Origin: Prochlorococcus sp. AG-355-P18
GTDB lineage: Bacteria > Cyanobacteriota > Cyanobacteriia > PCC-6307 > Cyanobiaceae
Length of the DNA stretch: 64,000 nt
Assembly: GCA_003280515.1 (NCBI GenBank)
Contig: QCER01000010.1
Span: 1-64,000, forward strand
Direction: 5' to 3'
Shown here one piece after another: positions 19,519 through 28,107 of the stretch (positions are counted from its first letter, which is position 1; each line of letters begins with the position of its first letter). The position numbers and the translations under genes are program-made. The notes under the pieces are model-generated. The model saw only the letters and a program-made list of their open reading frames with translations. It ran no database searches and had not been told where the DNA came from.

Positions 19519-19809
19519 ATGGAACCCTACATTTTGCAAAATGAAGAATTGAATGAATTAGTTGTCAAAATACCTGGCTGGGAAATTAAATCTAAACAAA
19601 TCCAAAGAGAATTTAACTTCGCTAATTTTATTGAAGCCTTTGCTTTTATGACAAAGGTTGCTTTAATCTGTGAAAAATTTAATCATCATCCTAACTGGGA
19701 GAATGTTTATGCAAAAGTAATAATTAAATTAAATACACATGATCTAGGAGGTATTACGAATCTAGATCAAACATTAGCTTCGGAAATCAACAAAATTTTC
19801 GATCAATAA
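19519..19809 (+). CDS. Pterin-4a-carbinolamine dehydratase family protein
   Basis: A 96-residue protein with the PCD fold: W-E-I-K near residue 23, F-A-F-M-T-K-V-A-L-I helix, the F-N-H-H-P-N-W motif with catalytic His residues, and T-H-D-L-G-G-I-T. In animals and some bacteria PCD recycles pterins for aromatic hydroxylases; no such hydroxylase is visible here. In cyanobacteria the role is unclear, and PCD-like proteins have also been tied to molybdopterin metabolism. It sits between yjbQ and a CobW GTPase with 29 bases to the latter. Confidence 0.9.
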   Translation: MEPYILQNEELNELVVKIPGWEIKSKQIQREFNFANFIEAFAFMTKVALICEKFNHHPNWENVYAKVIIKLNTHDLGGITNLDQTLASEINKIFDQ

Positions 19810-19838
19810 AAATATAAACTTGTTTTCAACTATTCAAA

Positions 19839-20864
19839 ATGTCTAAAAATTTATTGCCAGTTACTATTATTAGTGGATTTTTAGGTTCTGGAAAAACTAC
19901 ACTTCTAAATCATATTTTAAAAAATCAAGTTGGTATTAAAACAGCTGTTTTAGTCAACGAATTTGGAGAAATCGGAATAGATAATGACTTAATAATAGAA
20001 GGCTCAGAAGATATGATCGAATTAAATAATGGATGTATATGTTGCTCTATCAATGGCGAATTATTAAATACCGTATCCAAAGTTTTAGAAAGAACTGAAA
20101 AATTAGACTATTTGATTGTTGAAACAACTGGATTAGCAGATCCATTACCAGTAGCCATGACTTTTGCGGCTGGCGATCTTAGAGAAAAAGTAAGATTAGA
20201 TTCGATAATCACTGTCATTGATGGAGAAAATTTTGATTTTGAAATTAATAATACAAGTGTCGCCTATTCTCAAATTTTATACGGAGATATCCTTCTTCTT
20301 AATAAATCTGATTTAGTAAATGAAAAACAATTAAAGAAAATAGAGGAGTTTATAAATAAAATAAAAAAAGAACCAAGGATTTTGAGATCAACTAATAGTG
20401 AAGTTGCATTACATACAATAATGAGCGTGGGTCTATTTGAGACGGATACTTTTGAATTCGAGAAAAATAAAAAAAATATAGAACAAAATTCAAACGATCA
20501 CTCTTCTCATCCCCACGATCACTCTTCTCATCCCCACGATCACTCTTCTCATCCCCACGATCTGATCAATAATATCGAGGGTTTTACCTCAGTTTCATAT
20601 GAGACATTTGAACCATTTTCTTTAAGGAAGTTTCAATATTTCTTAGATAATCAAATCTCCCAAAATGTATTTAGGGCGAAAGGAATATTATGGTTTATGG
20701 AAAGTGATAGAAAACACATTTTTCACCTTTCTGGAAAACGATTTTCTCTAGATGATGAAGAATGGACAAAAGAAAAATCTAACAAGATAGTATTAATTGG
20801 TAAAAACTTAGATCATCAAACTATTAAGAATCAACTTTCATCATGTAGATTTAGTACAGATTAG
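19839..20864 (+). CDS. CobW/COG0523 family GTP-dependent metallochaperone
   Basis: A 341-residue G3E GTPase. The P-loop G-S-G-K-T-T-L-L is at about residues 17-24, the metal-binding G-C-I-C-C motif at about 66-70, S-K/N-K-S-D (here L-N-K-S-D) is the guanine specificity motif, and the CobW C-terminal domain is at about 250-335. Between the domains, residues 220-240 are three perfect copies of D-H-S-S-H-P-H, a histidine loop likely to bind Zn, Ni or Co. It lies upstream of the iron permease futB (28 bases). The metal delivered cannot be told from sequence; zinc is the usual one for this group. Confidence 0.93.
   Translation: MSKNLLPVTIISGFLGSGKTTLLNHILKNQVGIKTAVLVNEFGEIGIDNDLIIEGSEDMIELNNGCICCSINGELLNTVSKVLERTEKLDYLIVETTGLADPLPVAMTFAAGDLREKVRLDSIITVIDGENFDFEINNTSVAYSQILYGDILLLNKSDLVNEKQLKKIEEFINKIKKEPRILRSTNSEVALHTIMSVGLFETDTFEFEKNKKNIEQNSNDHSSHPHDHSSHPHDHSSHPHDLINNIEGFTSVSYETFEPFSLRKFQYFLDNQISQNVFRAKGILWFMESDRKHIFHLSGKRFSLDDEEWTKEKSNKIVLIGKNLDHQTIKNQLSSCRFSTD
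20496..20558 (+). repeat. Three perfect 21-base tandem repeats encoding a His-rich loop
   Basis: Units at 20496-20516, 20517-20537 and 20538-20558 are identical, starting GATCACTC and ending CCCCAC; a 4-base partial unit follows. In frame they encode D-H-S-S-H-P-H three times inside the CobW-type GTPase. Perfect identity at silent positions means recent expansion, so copy number is likely to vary among strains. Confidence 0.97.
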
Positions 20865-20892
20865 TGTTTACATATTAGGATTTAATTATTTT

Positions 20893-22431
20893 TTGAAAAT
20901 ACTTATTAAAGGATTTAAAAAAGCATTAACCGAATTGAAACTTTTTTATTTTACTTCGTTTATTGTTGCAATTTTAGTAATCATTCCAATTTCCAATTTT
21001 CTTCTTGAGGGAGTCCAATATGTTGTAAGTGGGAATTTTTCATTAGGCATTGCTGGAGGAGAAGAGGTATCAGAAACTTTAAAAGTTTTAGTACTAACAA
21101 GTTTTTTTGGAGGAGGATTAGGCACTTTAAATGGATGGTTACTTTCAAATTGTGATTTTAAGTTCAGAAAAGTTCTCCGCATTTGTCAGCTCATTCCACT
21201 AGCCGCCCCAGCATACCTAATAACAGCTGTTTTGCAGGATTTAGGAAGTATTTTCGGGTATCAAATAACAGGGTTATGGTGGGGGGTATTAATACTTTCA
21301 ATTTCTACTTATCCATATGTATTCATTCTTGCTAACGAAAGTTTTAATAAATTTGGAGTTAATCAAATCAATGCTAGTAGAGGATTAGGAGTTGGGCCAT
21401 GGAGGAGCTTCTTTAAAATCGCTTTTCCAATGGCGTTACCAGCACTAATAACAGGAATAAGTTTAATGTGTATGGAAGTAATGAATGAGTTAGGTACATT
21501 TGCATTATTAAATATTCCAAGTATTTCTACAGGTATAGCCGAAAATTGGATAATTGAGGGTAATCCAAAAAGTGCTATTGGACTATCTTTGGTAGCTTTA
21601 TTAATAATTTTCACTTTAATTATTTTTGAAAAATTCTCGAGAAGAAAATCAAAGCGATGGAGTGAAAATCCTGCATCAAAAGATTCTCAAGGGTGGGAAT
21701 TAAAAAAAACAAGAGCTCTTTTAGCAATAACAATATCTTTATTGCCTCCAATTTTCTCTTTTGGAATTCCATGTTTTTGGGTTCTGCTCAATATTGATCA
21801 AATTCAAAAAGGGTTATCAGTAGAATTACTTACCCTATCATTCAGGACCATAAGTCTAGGATTTTTTACTGCATTAATAACTATGTTATTCTCCTTAATA
21901 ATTTCCCTAGCAAGACGTCCAAATAAAAGCTTATTACTAGGACTAATAACAAACCTTGCGGGAATAGGTTATGCAATTCCAGGCACTGTATTAGCTTTGT
22001 CTTTAATAAGCATTTCTTCTCCAAAATTGAATTTCATTGCTATTTGCTTACTAATTTGGGGTTATCTTGTTCGATTTCTAACTATTTCTAAGGGTTCTAT
22101 TGATTCAAGTCTTGAGAGAATTTCTCCTAGTCTAGATGAAGCTGCACTTGGACTAGGAGAGAATTGGCCGGGCATCATCAAAAAAATTCATCTTCCTCTT
22201 CTTCAGGGACCAATATTCGTAGGATCACTTTTAGTTTTTGTAGATACGATAAAAGAATTACCCATGACCTTTATTTTGAGACCATTTGATTTTGATACAT
22301 TATCTGTGAGGATATATCAATATGCTGGAGATGAAAGAATGGTTGAGGCAATATTACCAGCCATTATTATCATGACTTTAGGCCTTATTGCTTCAATAAC
22401 ATTGATACCAAGTTTAGAGAAAAAAAACTAA
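20893..22431 (+). CDS. futB: Iron(III) ABC transporter, fused permease (FutB/SfuB type)
   Basis: A 512-residue membrane protein made of two fused permease halves, about 12 hydrophobic segments. Each half has a cytoplasmic EAA-like loop: R-G-L-G-V-G-P-W-R-S-F-F-K-I-A-F-P at about residue 162 and D-E-A-A-L-G-L-G-E-N-W-P-G-I-I-K near 415. This is the arrangement of iron(III) permeases of the Fbp/Sfu/Fut type. The substrate-binding protein and ATPase are not in this window. The start is TTG at 20893, just before the first helix; there is no nearby ATG. The stop overlaps the end of the converging flippase-like gene by 4 bases. Confidence 0.9.
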   Translation: MKILIKGFKKALTELKLFYFTSFIVAILVIIPISNFLLEGVQYVVSGNFSLGIAGGEEVSETLKVLVLTSFFGGGLGTLNGWLLSNCDFKFRKVLRICQLIPLAAPAYLITAVLQDLGSIFGYQITGLWWGVLILSISTYPYVFILANESFNKFGVNQINASRGLGVGPWRSFFKIAFPMALPALITGISLMCMEVMNELGTFALLNIPSISTGIAENWIIEGNPKSAIGLSLVALLIIFTLIIFEKFSRRKSKRWSENPASKDSQGWELKKTRALLAITISLLPPIFSFGIPCFWVLLNIDQIQKGLSVELLTLSFRTISLGFFTALITMLFSLIISLARRPNKSLLLGLITNLAGIGYAIPGTVLALSLISISSPKLNFIAICLLIWGYLVRFLTISKGSIDSSLERISPSLDEAALGLGENWPGIIKKIHLPLLQGPIFVGSLLVFVDTIKELPMTFILRPFDFDTLSVRIYQYAGDERMVEAILPAIIIMTLGLIASITLIPSLEKKN

Positions 22432-23384
22432 ATTCTTTTATAAAGTTTTCTGATTAAGAAAGGTAGGCTTAAGAACAAATCTGCCGAGGTAGATATAACC
22501 CTAAAATAAACTAAACTAATGATAATTATATTTTGTGGAATACTTTTGCCTACTAATAAAAGTAGACAAGCCTCAAAAACACCAACTCCTCCTGGAGCTG
22601 CTGGGACTACCAAGCCTAAAGACCATGATAAAGAAAAGATTACCAATAAAAATATAATGTTCAAAGTATTACTCGCATAAAAAGTATTTAAGCAAATATA
22701 AAAACCAATAAATTTAGATAAAACGAATCCAATTTCAATAAATAAAGCTTTAGTAGGGAAAAATGTAATTATATTTATTCTTTCTTCAAATTGGTCCTTT
22801 GAATTTGGAAGTCTCAAGATCTCAAATACTTTTCCCTTAAGAGACCCTAATATTTTTAATATCAGAAAAATAAGTTTCCTATTTAGGAATAATAAAGGAA
22901 CAATTAAAAAAATATAAAAATGTGAAAAAATCAATCCCATCGATGCCAAGAGAAAAGATCCACACAACATAAAATAAGGTTCTATGAGTGTCGAATACAA
23001 AGCAATCTGAGGATTACTTATTTTTTTTATAAAATTAAATCTTTCTACAAAATGCCAAACCCCTCCTGGAACGTATTTAAGAATATTGGTTAAAACATAA
23101 AAAGAGACTAGATTATTACTTTTAAATTCTTTCCCGAACCATCTAACAATAGATTTCCATGCATAAGCGTTCAGATAAATACTTAAAATACAAAATAAAA
23201 ATGATAAAAATACATTAATTCCATTTCTTTCTAAATTGACATCAAAAGAAATTTGATCAATGTTATTAAAAAAATATATGCAAAAGTAGGACAAGCTTGA
23301 AATAAAGAAAATACTCTTTAAACAACCAAAATTAATTTTTTTAAGGTATTTAAGATATAGTTGACTACTAAAGTTAAATCTCAT
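22428..23384 (-). CDS. Lysylphosphatidylglycerol synthase-like / UPF0104 membrane protein
   Basis: A 318-residue protein with about eight predicted helices and the family motif P-A-A-P-G-G-V-G-V-F-E-A near residue 265. This resembles the flippase half of MprF and the YbhN/UPF0104 group; there is no synthase domain. It could move a lipid or glycolipid across the membrane, but no substrate is evident. Its start overlaps the larC stop by 4 bases, so they are probably co-translated, and its stop overlaps futB by 4 bases on the opposite strand. Confidence 0.82.
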   Translation of the reverse strand: MRFNFSSQLYLKYLKKINFGCLKSIFFISSLSYFCIYFFNNIDQISFDVNLERNGINVFLSFLFCILSIYLNAYAWKSIVRWFGKEFKSNNLVSFYVLTNILKYVPGGVWHFVERFNFIKKISNPQIALYSTLIEPYFMLCGSFLLASMGLIFSHFYIFLIVPLLFLNRKLIFLILKILGSLKGKVFEILRLPNSKDQFEERINIITFFPTKALFIEIGFVLSKFIGFYICLNTFYASNTLNIIFLLVIFSLSWSLGLVVPAAPGGVGVFEACLLLLVGKSIPQNIIIISLVYFRVISTSADLFLSLPFLIRKLYKRI

Positions 23385-24613
23385 TGCCAGTTTTCAAATG
23401 CTTTAAATTTTTTGCTTGATTCTCTTATTATTTTTCTTATTTCGTACATTGATATTTTATGCTTTAATTGTAATCTCAAAACCTCATCATTTTCTGGTTT
23501 CATAATAATTGATCCATCTGGTTTCAAGGTTTGTTTAACTTTTATCTTTCCAAAAGTCGTTGAACATTCTCCTCTGCGTCTAAGTAATATCCACCTAGAT
23601 TGGTTCCTTTCACGAACCCCAATTGTGTTGGAATAATCAAACCATAATCTCCTAAAAAACTCTTTTTTCTCTATGGGTAAGATTACTTGAATAGAAAATC
23701 CAATTCTATTTTTTTTCATATTGATAGCTTGATAGGAAACGTCGTAAGCTCCCTCAATTCTCAATTTCTCAACAAAATTAGATATATCTTCGGGTGTTTG
23801 ATCATCAATCCATGCTTCTTGAATAGATATCTCTTCACACTTTGGACTAATTTGTTCATTATTGTTAATAGAAAAATCCTCAAATGAAGTAATTTTATAA
23901 ACTCTTACCAAATTAGGGAATGTAAATTTTAGATTACCAATGCCAACTCCATAAGAGTTAATAGAATATTTTGGAGGAGGTTCAGGATAGTCGACAAAAT
24001 TTGCAAGTAAAGCAATGCCAGTAGGTGTTGAGAGTTCACCATCTATTGAGTTAAGGCTTGATAAAACCTTAATATTTTTTTGTCTTATTAGCTCTATTAC
24101 AGCAGGAGGTGGTACAGATAATTTTCCATGTTCAGTTTGAACAAAACCTTTACCCAACATTGGTTCATTACAATAAACCCTCTTTGGATTTAAGTAATTC
24201 AATGCAGCACATACTCCAATTATATCCACCAATGAATCTATAGCTCCAATTTCATGAAAATGAACTTCGTCAGATTTAATGCCATGAACTTTTCCTTCCG
24301 CAGTTGCTAAAGATTCAAATACTTCATAAATTATTTTTTTTAATTTATCTTCTAAGGGGCCATTTAAAATAAGTTCCTTGATACTTCTCCAAGTTCTTTT
24401 AATAGGACTACAATCAATATTCTCAACATTTGCCTTGATGCCTCGGATTGAACAACTTTTTGATTCCTTGAAATCTAGTTGATATAGATCCTTTAATCCA
24501 AGATCAATAAGTGGCTGTTCAATAACTTTTTTAGGCACCCCTAAATCATAAAAAGCTCCTAACAACATATCTCCAGATATACCAGGAGAACATTCAATTA
24601 AAACATCATCCAT
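23381..24613 (-). CDS. larC: LarC-type nickel insertion protein (DUF111)
   Basis: LarC inserts nickel into the pyridinium dithiocarboxylate pincer cofactor. The 410-residue protein has the N-terminal S-P-G-I-S-G-D-M-L-L-G-A, the H-G-I-K-S-D-E-V-H-F-H-E-I-G-A-x-D-S-L-V-D block, and S-T-P-T-G-I-A-L-L near residue 190. It is one uninterrupted frame, whereas Lactobacillus larC uses a programmed frameshift. No larA, larB or larE is in this window, so the role is open. Start and stop overlap or abut neighbours closely: 4-base overlap with the flippase-like gene downstream. Confidence 0.88.
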   Translation of the reverse strand: MDDVLIECSPGISGDMLLGAFYDLGVPKKVIEQPLIDLGLKDLYQLDFKESKSCSIRGIKANVENIDCSPIKRTWRSIKELILNGPLEDKLKKIIYEVFESLATAEGKVHGIKSDEVHFHEIGAIDSLVDIIGVCAALNYLNPKRVYCNEPMLGKGFVQTEHGKLSVPPPAVIELIRQKNIKVLSSLNSIDGELSTPTGIALLANFVDYPEPPPKYSINSYGVGIGNLKFTFPNLVRVYKITSFEDFSINNNEQISPKCEEISIQEAWIDDQTPEDISNFVEKLRIEGAYDVSYQAINMKKNRIGFSIQVILPIEKKEFFRRLWFDYSNTIGVRERNQSRWILLRRRGECSTTFGKIKVKQTLKPDGSIIMKPENDEVLRLQLKHKISMYEIRKIIRESSKKFKAFENWQ

Positions 24614-24665
24614 AAATCAAAGATTTCTTAAATGGTAAAATTGCGGTGAAAATCAACTTTTCATT

Positions 24666-25265
24666 CTAGTTATTTTCAGAAAGATTTTGTTGAATCACTT
24701 CGTACCTTATTAATTGCAAAGAATTTCCATCTCTGTTGATATCTAAACTTACAAAGCTATGCAAAAGTTCAAGAGAAAGCTCTCCTTTTATGACTAATTT
24801 AAAATTTTTATTTTTTAAATTTTTTGAGTTTGTAGCAGGACAGATCTTAATAACAATTTCTTTCTTTTGAGTATTAACAAAAACTAATTCTCCCCTAACA
24901 GAAAAATAATTATCTTTAAGATCTAATTCTTCTAATAATTTTGAGAAGTTAGTTTTTGAAGAATCACTAGGAAAATCATTCAGTTGATAGGGATCCCATA
25001 TTCCTGCAACCTGTAAATGCAAGTTTTGAGTATTTTTATTCTTTGGATAAACAATCCAATAATAACTTTTCTTTAAATCAATATGCTTTTTTAAAAGTGA
25101 TAATGCTTTCCCAAGAATTACTGTTTCAATTTTTTCGTCTTTATTGTCAATTAAAAAGCCTCTATTTAATTTTTCATTACTAATTGGAGTGAATTTGCCA
25201 TTAATAATCCCTATTGCTCTGTGCTGTAATTTGTTTGTAACTTTTGGGATAGGGTTTTTTAACAT
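24666..25265 (-). CDS. Conserved-looking protein, unknown function
   Basis: A 199-residue soluble protein with no recognised domain. The N-terminal region begins with a basic segment and H-R-A-I-G-I-I-N-G-K-F, then alternating strands, and Y-Y-W-I-V-Y-P-K near the middle. A charged run of Lys and Asn lies at about residues 148-158. There is no signal peptide or transmembrane helix. It reads as a cyanobacterial protein of unknown role. It is 52 bases upstream of larC and 40 bases downstream of the next small gene, all on the minus strand. Confidence 0.7.
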   Translation of the reverse strand: MLKNPIPKVTNKLQHRAIGIINGKFTPISNEKLNRGFLIDNKDEKIETVILGKALSLLKKHIDLKKSYYWIVYPKNKNTQNLHLQVAGIWDPYQLNDFPSDSSKTNFSKLLEELDLKDNYFSVRGELVFVNTQKKEIVIKICPATNSKNLKNKNFKLVIKGELSLELLHSFVSLDINRDGNSLQLIRYEVIQQNLSENN

Positions 25266-25305
25266 ATTAAAAATTTGAAAATAATAATTTATCGTATTAA
25301 ATTTT

Positions 25306-25605
25306 TTAATTTTCCTCCAAATTATTAAAAGACCTTAAGGCATCGTCAATTGCATCAGAAGGGTCAGTGGCATCATTCAAACTATTTTGTCTCCGAATCA
25401 TTTCCACAAGTTCAAAAGGATTAGTTGGAAGAGCTGAACTATCATCTTCTGTTTTGGTTGAGGTATCGATTTCTAATTCTTCAAATAAATATTCAGCATT
25501 TAGGTAATCACTTTTTAAGGAAATTAATAAAGTAAAAAAAATTAAAACTGTAATTGGTTTAAAAACGCTTTTGCAAAAGTAATTTTTCATTTTATTTAAT
25601 TTCAA
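25306..25605 (-). CDS. Small exported protein, unknown function
   Basis: A 99-residue protein. It begins with basic residues and a hydrophobic core at about residues 17-30 (V-L-I-F-F-T-L-L-I), giving a signal peptide or anchor with possible cleavage near L-N-A. The rest is acidic, rich in Ser, Thr, Asp and Asn, with no cysteine after the signal. Function unknown. It is divergent from xthA with 56 bases between starts, and lies in the same minus-strand run as the 199-residue protein and larC. Confidence 0.65.
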   Translation of the reverse strand: MKLNKMKNYFCKSVFKPITVLIFFTLLISLKSDYLNAEYLFEELEIDTSTKTEDDSSALPTNPFELVEMIRRQNSLNDATDPSDAIDDALRSFNNLEEN

Positions 25606-25661
25606 AATTCTTTAAAGCAAAAAATTCTTGCTATTTTGATTTTACATAATTTAGTAGAAAT

Positions 25662-26507
25662 TTGTTAATAGCAACTTGGAATGTTAACTCTATAAGAACC
25701 AGGCTTACACAAATATTAGATTGGATTAATCAATCGAATCCAGATATTCTATGTTTCCAGGAAACGAAAGTGGTCGACGATAGTTTCCCTGTTGAACCTT
25801 TTGAAAAATTAGGATACTCAGTAGAGATCTATGGACAAAAATCGTACAATGGTGTAGCCATTATTTCCAAAATAAAGCCAGAAAATGTTAAAAAAGGATT
25901 CTACGGTTGTGATGACTTTAATCAAAATATCGAAAATTTCCTAGATCAAAAAAGATTGATTTCTGCTGATATTAATGGCATTAAAATCATAAATGTCTAT
26001 GTTCCAAATGGATCTTCTCTAGAATCTAGTAAATTCAAATACAAAATTAATTGGTTAAATTGTTTAGCCTCATTTTTAGATGAGCAAGAAAAAAAAGGAG
26101 AATTAATTTGTCTTATGGGTGATTTTAATATTGCTCCCTCTAACTTGGATATTCATGATCCAAAGAAATATGAAGGAGGAATAATGGCGTCTGAGATAGA
26201 GAGAAGCGCACTAAATAATGTGCTGAAAAAAAGATTAATAGATTCGTTTAGGATTTATGAACAAAATGCTGGCCATTGGAGTTGGTGGGATTACCGTAAC
26301 AAAGCATTTGAATTAAATAAAGGTTGGAGAATAGACCATATTTATATAAGCAAGGAACTATCATCAAAACTTAAAAGTTGTGTCATAGACAGCTCCCCTA
26401 GAGGCAATTTGCGTCCAAGTGATCATGCTCCAGTAATGATAGATCTTAACTTAAACGAAATAAATGCAGATTTTTTTGAGGATGAGGATAATTTCTTCGA
26501 AATATAA
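25662..26507 (+). CDS. xthA: Exodeoxyribonuclease III (AP endonuclease)
   Basis: An ExoIII/ApeA family enzyme of base-excision repair, 281 residues. Motifs in order: W-N-V-N-S-I-R near the start, L-C-F-Q-E-T-K (metal-binding Glu), Y-V-P-N-G, G-D-F-N-I-A-P with the catalytic Asp/Asn pair, W-R-I-D-H-I-Y and the final S-D-H-A-P-V with the catalytic His. All are intact. The start is TTG at 25662, placing L-I-A-T-W-N directly at the N terminus as in homologues. The acidic tail (last 15 residues) is a small extension. Confidence 0.95.
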   Translation: MLIATWNVNSIRTRLTQILDWINQSNPDILCFQETKVVDDSFPVEPFEKLGYSVEIYGQKSYNGVAIISKIKPENVKKGFYGCDDFNQNIENFLDQKRLISADINGIKIINVYVPNGSSLESSKFKYKINWLNCLASFLDEQEKKGELICLMGDFNIAPSNLDIHDPKKYEGGIMASEIERSALNNVLKKRLIDSFRIYEQNAGHWSWWDYRNKAFELNKGWRIDHIYISKELSSKLKSCVIDSSPRGNLRPSDHAPVMIDLNLNEINADFFEDEDNFFEI

Positions 26508-26661
26508 AAAAAATAAATTTAATTTCTTTAATGCTTGAAAACGCTTATTAATAAAGAGTTATCTAAAGTAATATTGTTTTTTATCATGATTTCTTTTAAA
26601 TTAATAATTTACAATCCAAACTATCGCAATAAAATTATCATAATGTAGAATTTCAATCTGA

Positions 26662-26690
26662 TTGACAAAATTTTTACTTATTTCTAATTT
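26662..26690 (+). promoter_or_regulatory. Predicted sigma-70 promoter of hemL
   Basis: A perfect -35 hexamer TTGACA (26662-26667), a 17-base spacer and -10 TAATTT (26685-26690) lie 43 bases before the hemL GTG start. This is one of the clearest promoter matches in the window. The transcript would start near 26697-26699 and have a leader of about 35 bases. The spacing is optimal, but AT-rich sequence gives chance matches. Confidence 0.65.
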
Positions 26691-26733
26691 AGAACATGAC
26701 TAGATTTTTCTCAAAACACCATTTAGATAAATT

Positions 26734-28035
26734 GTGACTGACATATTAAATTACACAAAATCAGAAGAAATTTTCTCTGCCGCCCAACAACTAATGCCGG
26801 GAGGAGTAAGTTCTCCAGTAAGAGCTTTTAAGTCTGTAGGAGGCCAGCCAATTGTTTTTGATAGAGTCAAAGGTCCTTTTGCTTGGGATATTGATGGAAA
26901 TAGATATATTGACTACATAGGAAGCTGGGGACCTGCTATATGTGGACATGCCCACCCTGAAGTTACAACGGCATTACAGGAAGCAATTGAGAAAGGCACT
27001 AGCTTTGGTGCTCCATGCGTTCTAGAGAACCAACTTGCTGAAATGGTAATAGATGCAGTCCCATCTGTAGAAATGGTTAGATTTGTCAATAGTGGAACTG
27101 AAGCATGCATGGCTGTTTTAAGACTTATGAGAGCTTTTACTGGAAGAGATAAAGTTATTAAATTTGACGGTTGTTATCACGGTCATGCAGATATGTTTTT
27201 AGTAAAAGCAGGATCAGGAGTAGCTACTCTGGGTTTACCAGACTCTCCAGGTGTTCCACGGACAACAACTGCCAACACACTTACTGCTCCCTACAATGAT
27301 CTTGAAGCTGTAAAAAAATTATTTTCTGAAAATCCTGATGCAATTTCGGGGGTTATTCTTGAGCCTATCGTTGGTAATGCTGGATTTATTACTCCAGAAC
27401 CTGGATTCTTGGAGGGATTAAGGGAATTAACCACTGAGAACGGATCCTTATTAGTTTTTGACGAAGTAATGACTGGATTCAGAATAAGTTATGGGGGAGC
27501 TCAAGAAAAGTTTGGGGTTACTCCTGATTTGACAACCCTTGGGAAAGTAATTGGTGGAGGATTGCCTGTTGGAGCATATGGAGGCAAGAAAGAAATAATG
27601 TCAATGGTAGCCCCTTCAGGGCCAGTATACCAAGCAGGCACTTTGAGCGGCAATCCACTTGCAATGACTGCTGGAATAAAAACTCTTGAACTGCTCAAGC
27701 AAGATGGTACGTACGATAAACTTGATTCAACAACTTCTAGATTAATTGAAGGAATAATTCAGTCTGCAGAAAATAACGGTATTGCTATTAACGGTGGAAG
27801 TGTAAGCGCTATGTTTGGATTTTTCTTATGCGATGGGCCAGTTAGGAACTTTGATGAAGCGAAAACAAATGATGCGGAACTTTTTGGTAAATTGCATAGA
27901 GAAATGCTTCAACGAGGAATTTACCTAGCTCCAAGCCCCTTCGAAGCTGGTTTCACATCACTAGCTCACAGCGAAGAAGAAATTGATAAAACTATTGAAG
28001 CTTTTGACGAATCTTTTAATGCAATAAAAAAATAA
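26734..28035 (+). CDS. hemL: Glutamate-1-semialdehyde 2,1-aminomutase
   Basis: It converts glutamate-1-semialdehyde to 5-aminolevulinate, the entry to all tetrapyrroles. The 433-residue protein has [11 protein letters not shown] near the start, G-C-Y-H-G-H-A-D, and D-E-V-M-T-G-F-R. The PLP lysine is Lys271 in T-L-G-K-V-I-G-G-G, and [10 protein letters not shown] follows. The GTG at 26734 gives the expected N terminus. Codon use is richer in G and C than the neighbours, as expected for a highly expressed gene. Its stop codon is part of a perfect 46-base palindrome. Confidence 0.97.
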   Translation: MTDILNYTKSEEIFSAAQQLMPGGVSSPVRAFKSVGGQPIVFDRVKGPFAWDIDGNRYIDYIGSWGPAICGHAHPEVTTALQEAIEKGTSFGAPCVLENQLAEMVIDAVPSVEMVRFVNSGTEACMAVLRLMRAFTGRDKVIKFDGCYHGHADMFLVKAGSGVATLGLPDSPGVPRTTTANTLTAPYNDLEAVKKLFSENPDAISGVILEPIVGNAGFITPEPGFLEGLRELTTENGSLLVFDEVMTGFRISYGGAQEKFGVTPDLTTLGKVIGGGLPVGAYGGKKEIMSMVAPSGPVYQAGTLSGNPLAMTAGIKTLELLKQDGTYDKLDSTTSRLIEGIIQSAENNGIAINGGSVSAMFGFFLCDGPVRNFDEAKTNDAELFGKLHREMLQRGIYLAPSPFEAGFTSLAHSEEEIDKTIEAFDESFNAIKK

Positions 28036-28078
28036 TCATTTACTCATTTTTCTTTAAAGAAAAATGAGTAAATGATTA
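28025..28078 (-). terminator. Perfect 46-base palindrome with T tract, intrinsic terminator
   Basis: Bases 28033-28078 form a perfect inverted repeat, 23 bases on each side with no spacer, so the RNA hairpin has an ideal stem. Read on the minus strand it is followed by seven T (28032-28026), a good intrinsic terminator for the prohibitin gene, whose stop is 30 bases away. On the plus strand no T tract follows, so it would be weaker for hemL, although the hairpin itself begins at the hemL stop codon (28033-28035). Confidence 0.88.
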
Positions 28079-28107
28079 AAAAGTTTATAAAGATCTTTTC
28101 TAAATTC

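Noticed and set aside
20893-22431. Thiamine or sulfate permease instead of iron permease
   Set aside because: The fused two-half structure with EAA loops fits FutB/SfuB best, and the metallochaperone neighbour agrees, though the substrate is not proven.
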